This document shows positions 35,743-44,949 of a stretch of 64,000 nt of DNA, in pieces (positions within the stretch are counted from its first letter, which is position 1; each line of letters begins with the position of its first letter). Position numbers and translations under genes: made by a program. The DNA is from Sphingobacterium spiritivorum (GTDB taxonomy: Bacteria; Bacteroidota; Bacteroidia; Sphingobacteriales; Sphingobacteriaceae). The stretch lies in the NCBI RefSeq assembly GCF_016725325.1, contig NZ_CP068083.1, positions 2,480,001-2,544,000 on the forward strand, given 5' to 3'. The notes under the pieces were generated by a model that was not told where the DNA came from, ran no database searches, and was given only the letters and a program-made list of their open reading frames with translations.

Positions 35743-36786
35743 ATGTATCCAGCTGCTGAAAAGCGTTTTATTAGAACAAATGCGATTACCATCATAGTAT
35801 TGTTTTTGGTGATCACAGCTGGAGGAATTGTAAGAAGTACCGGATCTGGAATGGGATGTCCGGATTGGCCTAAGTGCTTTAATCAGATTATTCCACCCAC
35901 TGATGTCTCACAGTTACCAGCAGGTTACGAGCAGCATTATGTGGAAGGCAGAGCCAAGAAGAACCAGCGGTTTGCAAAAATGGTTGAATTCTTTGGATTT
36001 CCGGATAAGGCAGAACAAATCCGTACAGATAAAAGTATTCTTGTTCACGAGGAGTTTAATGTTGCCAAGACATGGACAGAATATGTGAATCGTCTCGTAG
36101 GAGTTGTTTCCGGTTTCTTCCTGTTATTTTCTGCAATCTTTTCTTTTACCTATATCAAGTCAAAAAAATCCATAGTCTTTTGGAGCGTTCTTAATCTTTT
36201 TGTAGTCGTACTGCAGGCCTGGCTGGGATCAATTGTGGTATCCACCAATCTGATGCCCTGGGTGATTACTGTTCATATGCTTTTAGCTCTTTTGATTGTC
36301 GGAATAAGTATTTATACCTATTACAAAGCGACAACACTGCGAAATAAGAATATATTGATCAACCATCAGTTTAAAGGATTTAAGCTGTTAGCTGCTTTTT
36401 CTCTGATTATCATGCTGGTGCAGGTTGTATTCGGAACAGAAGTAAGGGAGCGTATAGATCACTTAGGAGATACCGGCGTTCCACGCAATGAATGGATCAG
36501 TTCGATAGGATCGCACTTTGATATTCATAGGGTGCTCGGATATGTTACCTTTGGTTTAGTACTGGTATTATTTTTTCTGGTCAAATCAAGATTTAGTAAA
36601 CTATCCAAACAAGCTAAGTACGCATGGATTATGTTTATTCTGGTTCTTATACAGATGGGGTCGGGGATTGTATTAGCACGCTTTAATGTGCCTGCTTTTG
36701 CACAGACAACACATCTGGTGATTGCCAGTTTGCTTTTCGGAGCACAATATTATTTGATGTTGTTGCTTTCAAAATTTAAAAGATAG
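35743..36786 (+). CDS. ctaA: Heme A synthase (CtaA/COX15)
   Basis: 347 aa with eight predicted transmembrane helices. It oxidises the heme O methyl group to give heme A for the oxidase. Family signatures: AGGIVRSTGSGMGCPDWPKC at the start, AWLGSIVVSTNLMPW, VHMLLALLIV, SHFDIHRVLGY and GIVLARFNVPAFAQTTHL. The usual E-x-x-H-R motif reads EYVNR, so one expected heme-ligand His is Asn. A charged insert (about 58-100) lies in the first periplasmic loop. Confidence 0.93.
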   Translation: MYPAAEKRFIRTNAITIIVLFLVITAGGIVRSTGSGMGCPDWPKCFNQIIPPTDVSQLPAGYEQHYVEGRAKKNQRFAKMVEFFGFPDKAEQIRTDKSILVHEEFNVAKTWTEYVNRLVGVVSGFFLLFSAIFSFTYIKSKKSIVFWSVLNLFVVVLQAWLGSIVVSTNLMPWVITVHMLLALLIVGISIYTYYKATTLRNKNILINHQFKGFKLLAAFSLIIMLVQVVFGTEVRERIDHLGDTGVPRNEWISSIGSHFDIHRVLGYVTFGLVLVLFFLVKSRFSKLSKQAKYAWIMFILVLIQMGSGIVLARFNVPAFAQTTHLVIASLLFGAQYYLMLLLSKFKR

Positions 36787-36871
36787 TAGAAGACGTAATG
36801 TTAATATTAGATATAAGATCGTGTAGTGGAGTTCACTTCCATACTTCTGATAAGAAAGGGAGGAATGTAAG

Positions 36872-37780
36872 ATGAAACAGTTTATTTCTGATTTTAACAA
36901 ACTTGTCAAATTAAGATTAACGTTAACTGTTGTATTTTCAGCCTCTATCTCATTTTTGATCGGAGCTACGCAACAGGGTGAAATAATTTGGTTTAACTGG
37001 TTACTGTTAACCATTGGAGGTTTTTTTGTAACAGGTGCAGCTAATGGCTTTAATGAGATCATTGAAAAAGATCTGGATAAGCTCATGACACGTACAGAGG
37101 ATCGTCCGCTTCCTGCAGGTCGTATGACTACAGGTCAGGCGTTGGTCTTAAGTCTTTTCATGGGAATCTTCGGAACCCTGATCTTAGTCAAATTGAATTT
37201 TATAGCAGGTTTACTTTCTGTTTTTTCAATTTTTCTATATGCCTTTGTCTATACCCCTCTGAAGCAAAAATCTCCTATTGCTGTTTTTGTAGGTGCATTT
37301 CCGGGAGCATTGCCTCCGCTTATTGGTTACTATGCAGCTTTCAAATCGGCAGGATTTGGTTTGGAGTATGCAGCAATCAGTGAAGCAGCAGTTGTGATTA
37401 CTCCGCTGGTATTGTTTATTATCCAGTTTGTATGGCAGTTTCCACATTTCTGGGCAATTGCCTGGGTAGCGGATGATGACTACAGGAAAGCGGGTTTCAG
37501 ACTTTTGCCAACGAAAGAGCGTGACCGCGTATCTGCATGGATGTTGTTTATATCCGCAGTACTGATGATTCCGGTAGGTTTCCTGCCTATGTATTTCGGT
37601 TTTGGCGGATGGATATTTACGATTGTTTCCTTATTGGGCGGATTGATGTTTGCCTGGTATGGTTATAAGCATTTGGTAGAGCAGAGCATTGGTTCTGCAA
37701 AGAAAGTGATGTTTACATCATTTATTTATTTACCGGTTACACAGCTGGTATTATTGTTAAATTTTATTCCATTTAAATAA
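36872..37780 (+). CDS. ctaB: Protoheme IX farnesyltransferase (heme O synthase)
   Basis: 302 aa, a polytopic UbiA-type prenyltransferase. Both Asp-rich motifs are seen: NGFNEIIEKDLDKLMTRT with RPLPAGRM, and WVADDDYRKAGFRLLP. It makes heme O, the substrate of CtaA. Its stop overlaps the next start as TAATG. Confidence 0.96.
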   Translation: MKQFISDFNKLVKLRLTLTVVFSASISFLIGATQQGEIIWFNWLLLTIGGFFVTGAANGFNEIIEKDLDKLMTRTEDRPLPAGRMTTGQALVLSLFMGIFGTLILVKLNFIAGLLSVFSIFLYAFVYTPLKQKSPIAVFVGAFPGALPPLIGYYAAFKSAGFGLEYAAISEAAVVITPLVLFIIQFVWQFPHFWAIAWVADDDYRKAGFRLLPTKERDRVSAWMLFISAVLMIPVGFLPMYFGFGGWIFTIVSLLGGLMFAWYGYKHLVEQSIGSAKKVMFTSFIYLPVTQLVLLLNFIPFK

Positions 37781-38376
37781 TGGTAGTAGATATGGTTAAT
37801 ACAGAATTACAGGAAGAGGAATTGCAACAATCCCGAAAAGCCAAGAAATTTAATCTCTGGCTAGGAATGATTGGTATGTTTATGATGTTTGCTGCGCTGT
37901 CCAGTGGTTTCATTGTGTATACAGCCAGTGGCGTGGATAAAGGTATCAAAACTACGCTTCCTAATGCTTTTATCTACAGTACAGTGCTTATATTGCTGAG
38001 TAGTGTTACATTACACCTCTCTTATAAAGCTGTCAAGGAAAAGCAATTTGCTAAACAGAAAGGATTGCTCCTTGCAACAGTGGTGCTCGGAATTCTTTTC
38101 TTCGTATGTCAGGTACATGCATGGCAGGTCCTTATTGAAAGAGGAATCTATTTCCTGAATATCAATGCCTCCCAGTCATTTATTTATGTATTTACAGGCA
38201 TGCACTTAGCGCATATTATTGCGGGACTGATCGTATTGATTAGATGTTATACCGGAGCGGCTAAACCGATCCCTTATGACAATAATTTCTTCCGCATGGA
38301 ACTTGCCACTATTTTCTGGCATTTTCTCGATCTTTTATGGATTTATATATATGTTTTCTTACTTTTGAATCAATAA
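37780..38376 (+). CDS. Cytochrome c oxidase subunit III-like protein
   Basis: 198 aa with five transmembrane helices. FTGMHLAHIIAGLIVL and IFWHFLDLLWIYIYVFLL are the closing signatures of heme-copper oxidase subunit III. It is shorter than and diverged from the subunit III encoded next (38386-39120), so this operon encodes two subunit-III-type proteins. The start at 37780 overlaps the ctaB stop; an ATG at 37792 is an alternative. Confidence 0.88.
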   Translation: MVVDMVNTELQEEELQQSRKAKKFNLWLGMIGMFMMFAALSSGFIVYTASGVDKGIKTTLPNAFIYSTVLILLSSVTLHLSYKAVKEKQFAKQKGLLLATVVLGILFFVCQVHAWQVLIERGIYFLNINASQSFIYVFTGMHLAHIIAGLIVLIRCYTGAAKPIPYDNNFFRMELATIFWHFLDLLWIYIYVFLLLNQ

Positions 38377-38385
38377 TACTAAACA

Positions 38386-39120
38386 ATGAGTACAACTGTA
38401 TCGCAATTGGATAAGGTAAAGGACGGCCCTTGGAGTGGCGGTAAGTCCCCTTGGAACTTAGAGTATGGAAAGATCATGATGTGGTTTTTCCTTGTGTCAG
38501 ACGCATTTACATTTTCAGCTTTCCTGATCTATTATGGAGCTCAACGTTTTGCGCATTTCACATGGCCGGATCCTGATAAGGTATTCCAATCTATCCCGCT
38601 TATTGCGGATCACGGACAACCGTTGGTGTTCGTAGGTATCATGACTTTTATTCTGATCATGAGTTCCGTAACAATGGTGTTAGCGGTAGATGCGGGTCAT
38701 CGCAATAAAAAAGACGAAGTTGTAAAATGGATGCTTTGGACTATTCTGGGAGGTTTGGCTTTCTTGGGTTGTCAGGCTACAGAGTGGACGCACTTACATC
38801 ACCTTGGTTTCTGGTTCGGACAAAATCCGGCTACAGGACTAGAAGGTAATGCTATTCCTGAAGCTCTTGCTCCATATTTCTCGAAAGACATTTCATATGT
38901 GTCCGCATTACAGTTCTCTAACTTATTCTTTACCATTACAGGTTTCCACGGATTCCACGTATCAATAGGTGTTATTTTGAATATCATTATTCTGTGTATG
39001 ACATTGAACAATACGTTTCAGAACAGAGGTTCATACCTGATGGTTGAGAAAGTAGGTCTTTACTGGCACTTTGTCGACTTAGTATGGGTATTCGTATTTA
39101 CATTCTTCTACTTAGTTTAA
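38386..39120 (+). CDS. coxC: Cytochrome c oxidase subunit III
   Basis: 244 aa. SDAFTFSAFLIYYG, TGFHGFHVSIGVILN and GLYWHFVDLVWVFVFTFFYL mark subunit III of A-type oxidases, which supports subunit I and proton uptake. The gene starts 9 bp after the shorter subunit-III-like gene. Confidence 0.95.
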   Translation: MSTTVSQLDKVKDGPWSGGKSPWNLEYGKIMMWFFLVSDAFTFSAFLIYYGAQRFAHFTWPDPDKVFQSIPLIADHGQPLVFVGIMTFILIMSSVTMVLAVDAGHRNKKDEVVKWMLWTILGGLAFLGCQATEWTHLHHLGFWFGQNPATGLEGNAIPEALAPYFSKDISYVSALQFSNLFFTITGFHGFHVSIGVILNIIILCMTLNNTFQNRGSYLMVEKVGLYWHFVDLVWVFVFTFFYLV

Positions 39121-39142
39121 TTACTTTTAACACGAATCGATT

Positions 39143-39526
39143 ATGTCAAATCATCACGATAATACAGCAGCACACGAAGGTCATGGTCATGATCACGAGG
39201 GTATGGATAAAAAAGGAATCTGGAGAATATTCTTTGTCCTTTTAGCACTTACTTGTTTAGAGTTTTTGATCGCTTTGGGATTTGTTCACCACTGGCAGAT
39301 TCTTGCTAAAGGTGCATTGGTTAATACAATCTATATCGTATTGACATTGGTAAAAGCTTACTACATTGTGGCTTACTTTATGCACTTGAAGTTCGAAAAA
39401 TCAAGTTTCATAGTATGCTGTGGTGTTGTATTTATATTCATCATCTACTTCATTATATTAATGCTGACAGAAGGCGGATACTTATTACACCATTTCCACG
39501 AGTACCCATTGTGGCCAAATAAATAA
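39143..39526 (+). CDS. Cytochrome c oxidase subunit IV-like protein
   Basis: 127 aa. A His/Asp/Glu-rich cytoplasmic start (HHDNTAAHEGHGHDHEG) is followed by three transmembrane helices. KGIWRIFFVLLALTCLEFLIA and VKAYYIVAYFMHLKFEK fit the prokaryotic subunit IV (CyoD/CtaF-like) family, which helps assemble the CuB centre. Confidence 0.87.
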   Translation: MSNHHDNTAAHEGHGHDHEGMDKKGIWRIFFVLLALTCLEFLIALGFVHHWQILAKGALVNTIYIVLTLVKAYYIVAYFMHLKFEKSSFIVCCGVVFIFIIYFIILMLTEGGYLLHHFHEYPLWPNK

Positions 39527-39531
39527 TATTC

Positions 39532-40260
39532 ATGCAAAATACTTCTCGTAAGAAGGGTATTTCAACTTTAATAATCCTGGCCATGGTCTTACTTGTGCCA
39601 GGATTTTTGTATATATTGGTTAACCGAATGGGGGCATCCAATGAATACGTAAAGCTTCCGATCTATGGTGAAAAGCAGCTTGCCGGAACAGTAAGCCGCA
39701 AGATGGGAAGAGAAATAAAAGATACCCTATATCATCAGGTTCCGGTCATTCAGTTCACAGATATGGATGGAAAGCAGATCAGTTTTATTGATAACGATAC
39801 TACCGTGTCCGTAGTTCATCTTTTCTATACAAAAGACAAATCTTTTTCCAGAATGATGATCAACAGGCTAAATAAGGTGGCTACCAATCTGAAGCGAAAT
39901 CATAAGGTCAGATTTTATTCTATTTCTGCAGATCCTGCAAGTGATACCCCTGAAGTATTGCAGGCATATACAAAAGGATATCGTCCAGACGAAAAAAGAT
40001 GGTTCTTTCTGACCAATCCTTCGGTTGACATTCTGCAGTTTGCAAGAGAGCAACTCCTGTTGGATGCTATGAAGGACCCGCAGGATTCTTCCAAAATTAT
40101 TATAGGTAGTTCGTATATCTTATTAGATTCTCACCGCAGGATCAGAGGCTTCTATGATCTGAATCTGAATACCGAATTGGAACGCTTGGAAGATGAAGTC
40201 AAACTGCAGTTAGTAGAAGAATACCGTAATACCCCGATGAAGGTTCAAAAGAAAGATTAA
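39532..40260 (+). CDS. SCO1/SenC-like protein without cysteines
   Basis: 242 aa with one N-terminal membrane anchor (about 10-30) and a thioredoxin-like domain. The position and the FYSISADPASDTPEVLQAYT segment match SCO proteins, which deliver copper to the CuA site of subunit II. The copper-binding CxxxC is absent: the corresponding segment reads VVHLFYTKDKSFSRM, the protein has no Cys at all, and the conserved distal His region is also changed. It is therefore unlikely to bind copper in the usual way. It lies 5 bp after subunit IV and 1 bp before the DUF420 gene. Confidence 0.85.
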   Translation: MQNTSRKKGISTLIILAMVLLVPGFLYILVNRMGASNEYVKLPIYGEKQLAGTVSRKMGREIKDTLYHQVPVIQFTDMDGKQISFIDNDTTVSVVHLFYTKDKSFSRMMINRLNKVATNLKRNHKVRFYSISADPASDTPEVLQAYTKGYRPDEKRWFFLTNPSVDILQFAREQLLLDAMKDPQDSSKIIIGSSYILLDSHRRIRGFYDLNLNTELERLEDEVKLQLVEEYRNTPMKVQKKD

Positions 40261-40261
40261 T

Positions 40262-40807
40262 ATGGGACAACAAACAGTAGAAGAAAAGAAATATAATAAA
40301 TGGATTGTAGTGCTGTCTGTCACTATTCCTGTAGTGGTAGCAATATTATTTGGTGTTAACCTGAGGAAATTAGGCTATGATGTTCAGCCTTTATCTTTTT
40401 TGCCACCGATATACGCAACGATTAACGGCTTGACAGCTATATTACTGGTGTGGGCTGTATCAGCTATCAAAAGAGGTAATAAGGCTTTGCATGAGCGGTT
40501 GATCAAGCTCTGTATTGCATGTTCAGTAGCATTTCTGGGAATGTATGTAGCGTATCATATGACTTCTGACTCTACACCGTATGGAGGAGAAGGAGCTATG
40601 CGTTATATCTATTTTGTCATCCTGATCTCACATATACTCCTGTCTATTATCATTATTCCCTTTGTACTTGTTACCTTTGTAAGAGGGATTGCAGGAGCAT
40701 ACGAAAGACATAAGAAGCTGGCACGTATCACATACCCGATGTGGTTATATGTAGCTGTGACAGGTGTAATCGTATACTTGATGATATCTCCTTATTATAC
40801 ACATTAG
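40262..40807 (+). CDS. DUF420 membrane protein (CtaM-like)
   Basis: 181 aa with four or five transmembrane helices. FLPPIYATINGLTAILL, LHERLIKLCIACS and AYHMTSDSTPYGG followed by ISHILLSIIIIPFVL define DUF420. A member in Firmicutes (CtaM) is needed for active heme-copper oxidases, so an assembly role here is a reasonable inference. Confidence 0.88.
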   Translation: MGQQTVEEKKYNKWIVVLSVTIPVVVAILFGVNLRKLGYDVQPLSFLPPIYATINGLTAILLVWAVSAIKRGNKALHERLIKLCIACSVAFLGMYVAYHMTSDSTPYGGEGAMRYIYFVILISHILLSIIIIPFVLVTFVRGIAGAYERHKKLARITYPMWLYVAVTGVIVYLMISPYYTH

Positions 40808-40857
40808 AATTAAGTCTGTGCAAGCAGGCAGTTTTAGAATTTTAAGAGACAGGCAAT

Positions 40858-41310
40858 ATGAGAGTATGGGTATATCAGGCAAGTCGTAAGCTGACTGCCG
40901 GTGAACAAGCGTTGGCAGCAGATAAACTGGCTGCTTTTATTTCCGTGTGGAATACACATGGTAAATCCCTGGCTGCAGACGTAGAGATACGTCATGGTCT
41001 GTTTATCATTATGAAGGTAGATGAATCAAGAGTTGCTGCTTCGGGATGTTCAATAGACAGTTCTGTACATTTCCTCAAAGGCTTACAACAAGAGCTGGGT
41101 GTGGATCTGTTTGACCGCTTTCAGTTAGCTTACCGCACAACGGAAGATATAGCTGTAGTTGGTCGTCAGGAATTTGAACAATTGGTCACATCAGGGCAGA
41201 TCAATTCGTCTACCATTGTATTTAATAATATGATTAGTAATGAAGAAGAATTATTGAATAAGTGGGAAGTGCCGTTTAAGGATAGCTGGCATGCCCGTGT
41301 ATTCAGCTAA
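40858..41310 (+). CDS. Conserved Bacteroidota protein of unknown function
   Basis: 150 aa, soluble, no signal peptide. I recall similar proteins across Bacteroidota, sometimes labelled as an ABC transporter ATPase, but there is no Walker A, signature or Walker B motif here, so that name is not supported. Notable segments: VWVYQASRKLTAGE at the start, ASGCSIDSSVHFLKGLQ in the middle and STIVFNNMISNEEELLNKW with a final SWHARVF. The strictly shaped GCSIDSSVHF patch could be an active site. It is the last gene of the respiratory operon, 50 bp after the DUF420 gene. Confidence 0.8.
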   Translation: MRVWVYQASRKLTAGEQALAADKLAAFISVWNTHGKSLAADVEIRHGLFIIMKVDESRVAASGCSIDSSVHFLKGLQQELGVDLFDRFQLAYRTTEDIAVVGRQEFEQLVTSGQINSSTIVFNNMISNEEELLNKWEVPFKDSWHARVFS

Positions 41311-41328
41311 GATCATCCAAACATTATA

Positions 41329-41367
41329 AAAGCAAAGGGCTGTTGATTATCAACAGCCCTTTGCTTT
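41329..41367 (+). terminator. Bidirectional terminator between the respiratory operon and doxX
   Basis: A perfect 18-bp stem (41329-41346 with 41350-41367) with a TTA loop. It lies 18 bp after the plus-strand stop and touches the minus-strand stop at 41368, so it can end both units. Confidence 0.9.
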
Positions 41368-41775
41368 TTATTTTTTATCTACGCTATACGCTCCCGGACC
41401 TACAAAAAGTAGTCCGATGAATACGAATAGCAGTTCAAATGCGTGAGAGGCTGTACCCCATCCGTCTCCCGCACTCAGGTGATGTACTCCGGCCACAACC
41501 ATGGTAAACGCCAAGAGTAAACAAACAGGTCTGTACCATAGTCCGATCAAAAAGAATAGTCCGCCTACAGCTTCTGTCGCAGCAGCCATAAATCCCCAGA
41601 AGGCAGGAAAGAATTTGATACCCATATTGCCCATGGCCTGACCTACGCCATTCCACATATCAGGTCCGCCCATTAGCTTAGGAAGTCCGTGTGAAATCAT
41701 AAATGCTCCGACACCTATACGCAGTATTAATAATCCCAGATCTTTTTGTTTTGATAATGATGATAATATCGCCAT
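41368..41775 (-). CDS. DoxX family membrane protein
   Basis: 135 aa with four transmembrane helices. GLLILRIGVGAFMISHGLPKL, FWGFMAAATEAVGGLFFLIG and AFTMVVAGVHHL are typical of DoxX, a family linked to thiosulfate and oxidative-stress metabolism without one established reaction. It starts 3 bp after the LD-carboxypeptidase gene, so the two form one operon. Confidence 0.93.
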   Translation of the reverse strand: MAILSSLSKQKDLGLLILRIGVGAFMISHGLPKLMGGPDMWNGVGQAMGNMGIKFFPAFWGFMAAATEAVGGLFFLIGLWYRPVCLLLAFTMVVAGVHHLSAGDGWGTASHAFELLFVFIGLLFVGPGAYSVDKK

Positions 41776-41778
41776 ATG

Positions 41779-42675
41779 TTAATCTATATATGTTAGTTTA
41801 GTTTCTGTTTTTTTGGTTTCCAGCACGGCTTTTTTTCCAAATACCAAAGCATGATTATTGTCTATATGTCCGGCGGGATAATGGAATGCTACAGGGTAAT
41901 CAAATTCACGAACTTTATCCATTACAATTTCTTCTACAGTCTGGCCAAACGGAGGTTCGCTATCCTTCATTGAAGTAAATCCGCCGATAATCAAACCTGC
42001 AAGTTTATCCAGCTTGCCGGCTCTCTTTAACGCCCAAAGCATACGGTCTATACTGTAGTAAGCTTCTCCAACATCTTCAATAAATAAAATCTTGTTGTCA
42101 TAATCAACATCAGAAACAGAACCCAGTACACTAATCAGGATAGCGAGATTTCCACCCGTTAGTATTCCTTCTCCTTTTCCGGGACGGTTGGGGAATGTAT
42201 GCTGTTTGTATTTGAAGTCTGTATTCTCACCGAATAAAGCTGTCCGAAGGGTTTCCAAAGATGCTGATGTGCCATCCGCAAATGACTTTGGCATCTGACC
42301 ATGTATAGTTGGTATTCCAAAAGACTGTTGTATATGACTGTGTAAAACGGTAATATCACTGAAACCGATTACCCACTTCGGATGCCTGGTAAATGCTGTA
42401 AAATCGATTTTGTCAATAATACGCACCGTTCCGTAACCACCTCGTGCTGCAAATACAGCTTTGATCTCCGGATCATTCAGGGCTTCCTGCAGATCCGCAG
42501 CTCTCAGGTCATCATCTCCGGCAAATTGATGGTAGGAACTGGATACGGATTTTCCCGATTGTACTTCCAGCCCCCAACCCTGTAGGATTGCAACAGCTTC
42601 GTCTATATTCCCCCGTATAAAACTTGCCGGAGCCACAATTGCGACTTTATCACCAGCATTAAGAAATTCAGGCAT
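41779..42675 (-). CDS. LD-carboxypeptidase (peptidase family S66, LdcA/MccF type)
   Basis: 298 aa from the ATG at 42675; a GTG two codons upstream (42681) is an alternative. S66 enzymes cut the L,D bond of murein tetrapeptides in recycling, or release acylated adenylate in MccF. The catalytic triad is recognisable: nucleophile Ser in IGFSDITVLH, Glu in ILFIEDVGEAYYSIDR and His in YPAGHIDNN. AARGGYGTVRIID is the conserved N-terminal loop. No signal peptide, so a cytoplasmic recycling role is most likely. Confidence 0.92.
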   Translation of the reverse strand: MPEFLNAGDKVAIVAPASFIRGNIDEAVAILQGWGLEVQSGKSVSSSYHQFAGDDDLRAADLQEALNDPEIKAVFAARGGYGTVRIIDKIDFTAFTRHPKWVIGFSDITVLHSHIQQSFGIPTIHGQMPKSFADGTSASLETLRTALFGENTDFKYKQHTFPNRPGKGEGILTGGNLAILISVLGSVSDVDYDNKILFIEDVGEAYYSIDRMLWALKRAGKLDKLAGLIIGGFTSMKDSEPPFGQTVEEIVMDKVREFDYPVAFHYPAGHIDNNHALVFGKKAVLETKKTETKLTYID

Positions 42676-42713
42676 TTTCACGTATATCTATATTTTAATA
42701 GCGCAAATTGAGT

Positions 42714-42721
42714 TATCTTTG
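42714..42721 (+). promoter_or_regulatory. -7 element of metG
   Basis: TATCTTTG matches TAnnTTTG, 63 nt before the metG start in the divergent gap. No TTTG at the expected -33 position. Confidence 0.5.
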
Positions 42722-42783
42722 TCAAAGAAACAAGATTTTTCCTGTTTTTTTATATTTGATTACAGCTAATTTAAAATATAACA

Positions 42784-44853
42784 TTGAGTATTACAGATAA
42801 AAAACGCTATACCATTACATCGGCTTTGCCGTATGCTAATGGGCCTCTACATATCGGCCACCTGGCCGGTGCTTATATTCCGGGAGATATTTTTGTTCGT
42901 TACTTACGTCTTAATCAGAAAGATGTAGTCTATGTATGCGGATCCGACGAGCATGGCGCAGCCATTACGATAAAAGCGAAAAAAGAAGGTATCACACCCC
43001 GTGAAATTATTGATAAGTACAATCAGCAGATCAAAGAAAGTTTTGAAGAGTTCGGTATTTCATTTGATATTTATCACCGCACTTCAGAGCCTATTCACCA
43101 TCAGTTGTCTCAGGAGTTTTTTCTGAATCTATACCAAAAAGGTGAATTTATAGAAAGGTTTTCCGAGCAATATTATGATGAGGAATTTCATCAGTTTCTG
43201 GCAGACCGCTACATTGTGGGAACATGTCCTAATTGTCATTCTGAAGGTGCCTACGGTGATCAGTGTGAGAAATGCGGAACTTCACTAAGTCCTACTGATC
43301 TTATCAATCCGATCTCTACATTAAGTGGTAAAACTCCGGTTTTAAAGGAAACGAAACACTGGTATCTTCCTCTGGACAAATACCAGCCATGGCTGGAAAA
43401 GTGGCTTATCGAAGGGAAAAAGGATGAGCTTAAATCCAATGTTTACGGACAATGCCTGTCCTGGCTGAAGTCAGGTCTGCAACCGCGTTCGATGACACGT
43501 GATCTGGATTGGGGAGTGGATGTGCCACTGGAAGAAGCTGAAGGTAAAAAGTTGTATGTCTGGCTGGATGCGCCGATAGGATATATATCAGCTACAAAAC
43601 AGTGGGCACTGGATAACGGCAAAAACTGGGAAGACTATTGGAAAGAACAGCCTGATCCGGAAGATAACTCATGTCTTATTCATTTCATTGGTAAAGATAA
43701 TATTGTATTCCACTGTATCATCTTCCCTGCGATTCTGCATGCGCATGGTGATTATATTTTACCGGAAAATATTCCGGCAAATGAATTTCTTAATCTGGAA
43801 GGAGATAAGCTTTCTACCTCCAGAAATCATGCCGTGTGGTTACATGAATATCTGGAAGAATTCCCGGGCAAGCAGGATGAATTACGTTATGTACTGACTT
43901 CTATTCTTCCGGAAACTTCAGACAGCGAGTTTACATGGAAAGATTTTCAGGCACGGGTCAATAATGAACTGGTAGCGATATTAGGTAATTTTATCAATCG
44001 GGTTATGGTACTTTCACATAAGTATTTTGATGGTAAAATCCTGTCAGGATCAGATTTACAGGAAGAAGATAAGCAGGTATTTGCTGAACTGAAAAAATAT
44101 CCGGAGCAGATCACCCATAGTATTAATCAGTACCGTTTCCGGGAGGCTCTGGCCCAGTTTATGAATGTGGCGCGTCTGGGGAATAAATATCTGGCAGATG
44201 CCGAGCCATGGAAAGTGATCAAAACAGATGAGGAGAGAGTAAAAACTGTCCTTAATGTATCTTTGCAGATTGCTGCAAACCTTGCGATTCTGGCACAGCC
44301 ATTCTTACCTAAAACAGCATTAAAACTATTTGAAATGCTAAATCTTCCTCAGCAGGACTGGGAAAGAGCAGGGGAGGAAGATCTGTTGAAAGATGGTCAT
44401 GAACTCGGAGAAGTACAATTGTTATTTGATAAGATTACCGATGAGCAGATTGATTTTCAATTGGAAAAACTGGCAGCAGCAAAAGTGAATAATGTAAAAG
44501 TAGCTACTCCGTCTGTACCAGCTAAGGAGAATGTAACTTTTGATGAGTTTATGAAAATGGATATCCGTATCGGAACGATCCTTACGGCAGAGAAAGTAGC
44601 GAAAACGAAAAAACTGCTTAAACTGACCATCGATACTGGTATTGACCAACGTACTGTAGTTTCTGGTATTGCGGAGTTTTTCGCTCCTGAAGAAATTGTG
44701 GGCAGACAGGTTTCTATTCTGGTGAATCTGGAGCCCCGTGAAATTAAAGGAATTACTTCACAGGGAATGATACTGATGGCTGAGGATGCAGATGGTCGTT
44801 TGGATTTTGTACAACCTTCCACAACGATAAAACCTGGAAGTTCGGTACGGTAA
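42784..44853 (+). CDS. metG: Methionyl-tRNA synthetase with C-terminal tRNA-binding domain
   Basis: 689 aa from a TTG start (an in-frame stop 12 nt upstream excludes an ATG). It has the HIGH motif ([15 protein letters not shown]), a zinc knuckle ([18 protein letters not shown]) and the KMSKS-type loop as KLSTSR. The anticodon-binding helical domain follows, then a Trbp111-like OB fold (about 580-689, [13 protein letters not shown] to GMILMAED) used for dimerisation and tRNA binding. Confidence 0.97.
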   Translation: MSITDKKRYTITSALPYANGPLHIGHLAGAYIPGDIFVRYLRLNQKDVVYVCGSDEHGAAITIKAKKEGITPREIIDKYNQQIKESFEEFGISFDIYHRTSEPIHHQLSQEFFLNLYQKGEFIERFSEQYYDEEFHQFLADRYIVGTCPNCHSEGAYGDQCEKCGTSLSPTDLINPISTLSGKTPVLKETKHWYLPLDKYQPWLEKWLIEGKKDELKSNVYGQCLSWLKSGLQPRSMTRDLDWGVDVPLEEAEGKKLYVWLDAPIGYISATKQWALDNGKNWEDYWKEQPDPEDNSCLIHFIGKDNIVFHCIIFPAILHAHGDYILPENIPANEFLNLEGDKLSTSRNHAVWLHEYLEEFPGKQDELRYVLTSILPETSDSEFTWKDFQARVNNELVAILGNFINRVMVLSHKYFDGKILSGSDLQEEDKQVFAELKKYPEQITHSINQYRFREALAQFMNVARLGNKYLADAEPWKVIKTDEERVKTVLNVSLQIAANLAILAQPFLPKTALKLFEMLNLPQQDWERAGEEDLLKDGHELGEVQLLFDKITDEQIDFQLEKLAAAKVNNVKVATPSVPAKENVTFDEFMKMDIRIGTILTAEKVAKTKKLLKLTIDTGIDQRTVVSGIAEFFAPEEIVGRQVSILVNLEPREIKGITSQGMILMAEDADGRLDFVQPSTTIKPGSSVR

Positions 44854-44910
44854 TCAGATTAAAAGTAGAGCCAGTCTGCGCACTTTGCCTGTGACTGGAC
44901 TAATATATAT

Positions 44911-44948
44911 AAAAGCCTGTCTCAGTAACCATGAGACAGGCTTTTTTT
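44911..44948 (+). terminator. Bidirectional terminator between metG and brnQ
   Basis: A 14-bp stem (44911-44924 with 44932-44945), a 7-nt loop and a long T run on the plus strand, with T-rich sequence also on the minus strand beyond the brnQ stop. Confidence 0.88.
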
Positions 44949-44949
44949 C

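Noticed and set aside
40858..41310. ABC transporter ATPase label
   Set aside because: No Walker A, signature or Walker B motif; the protein is also too short.
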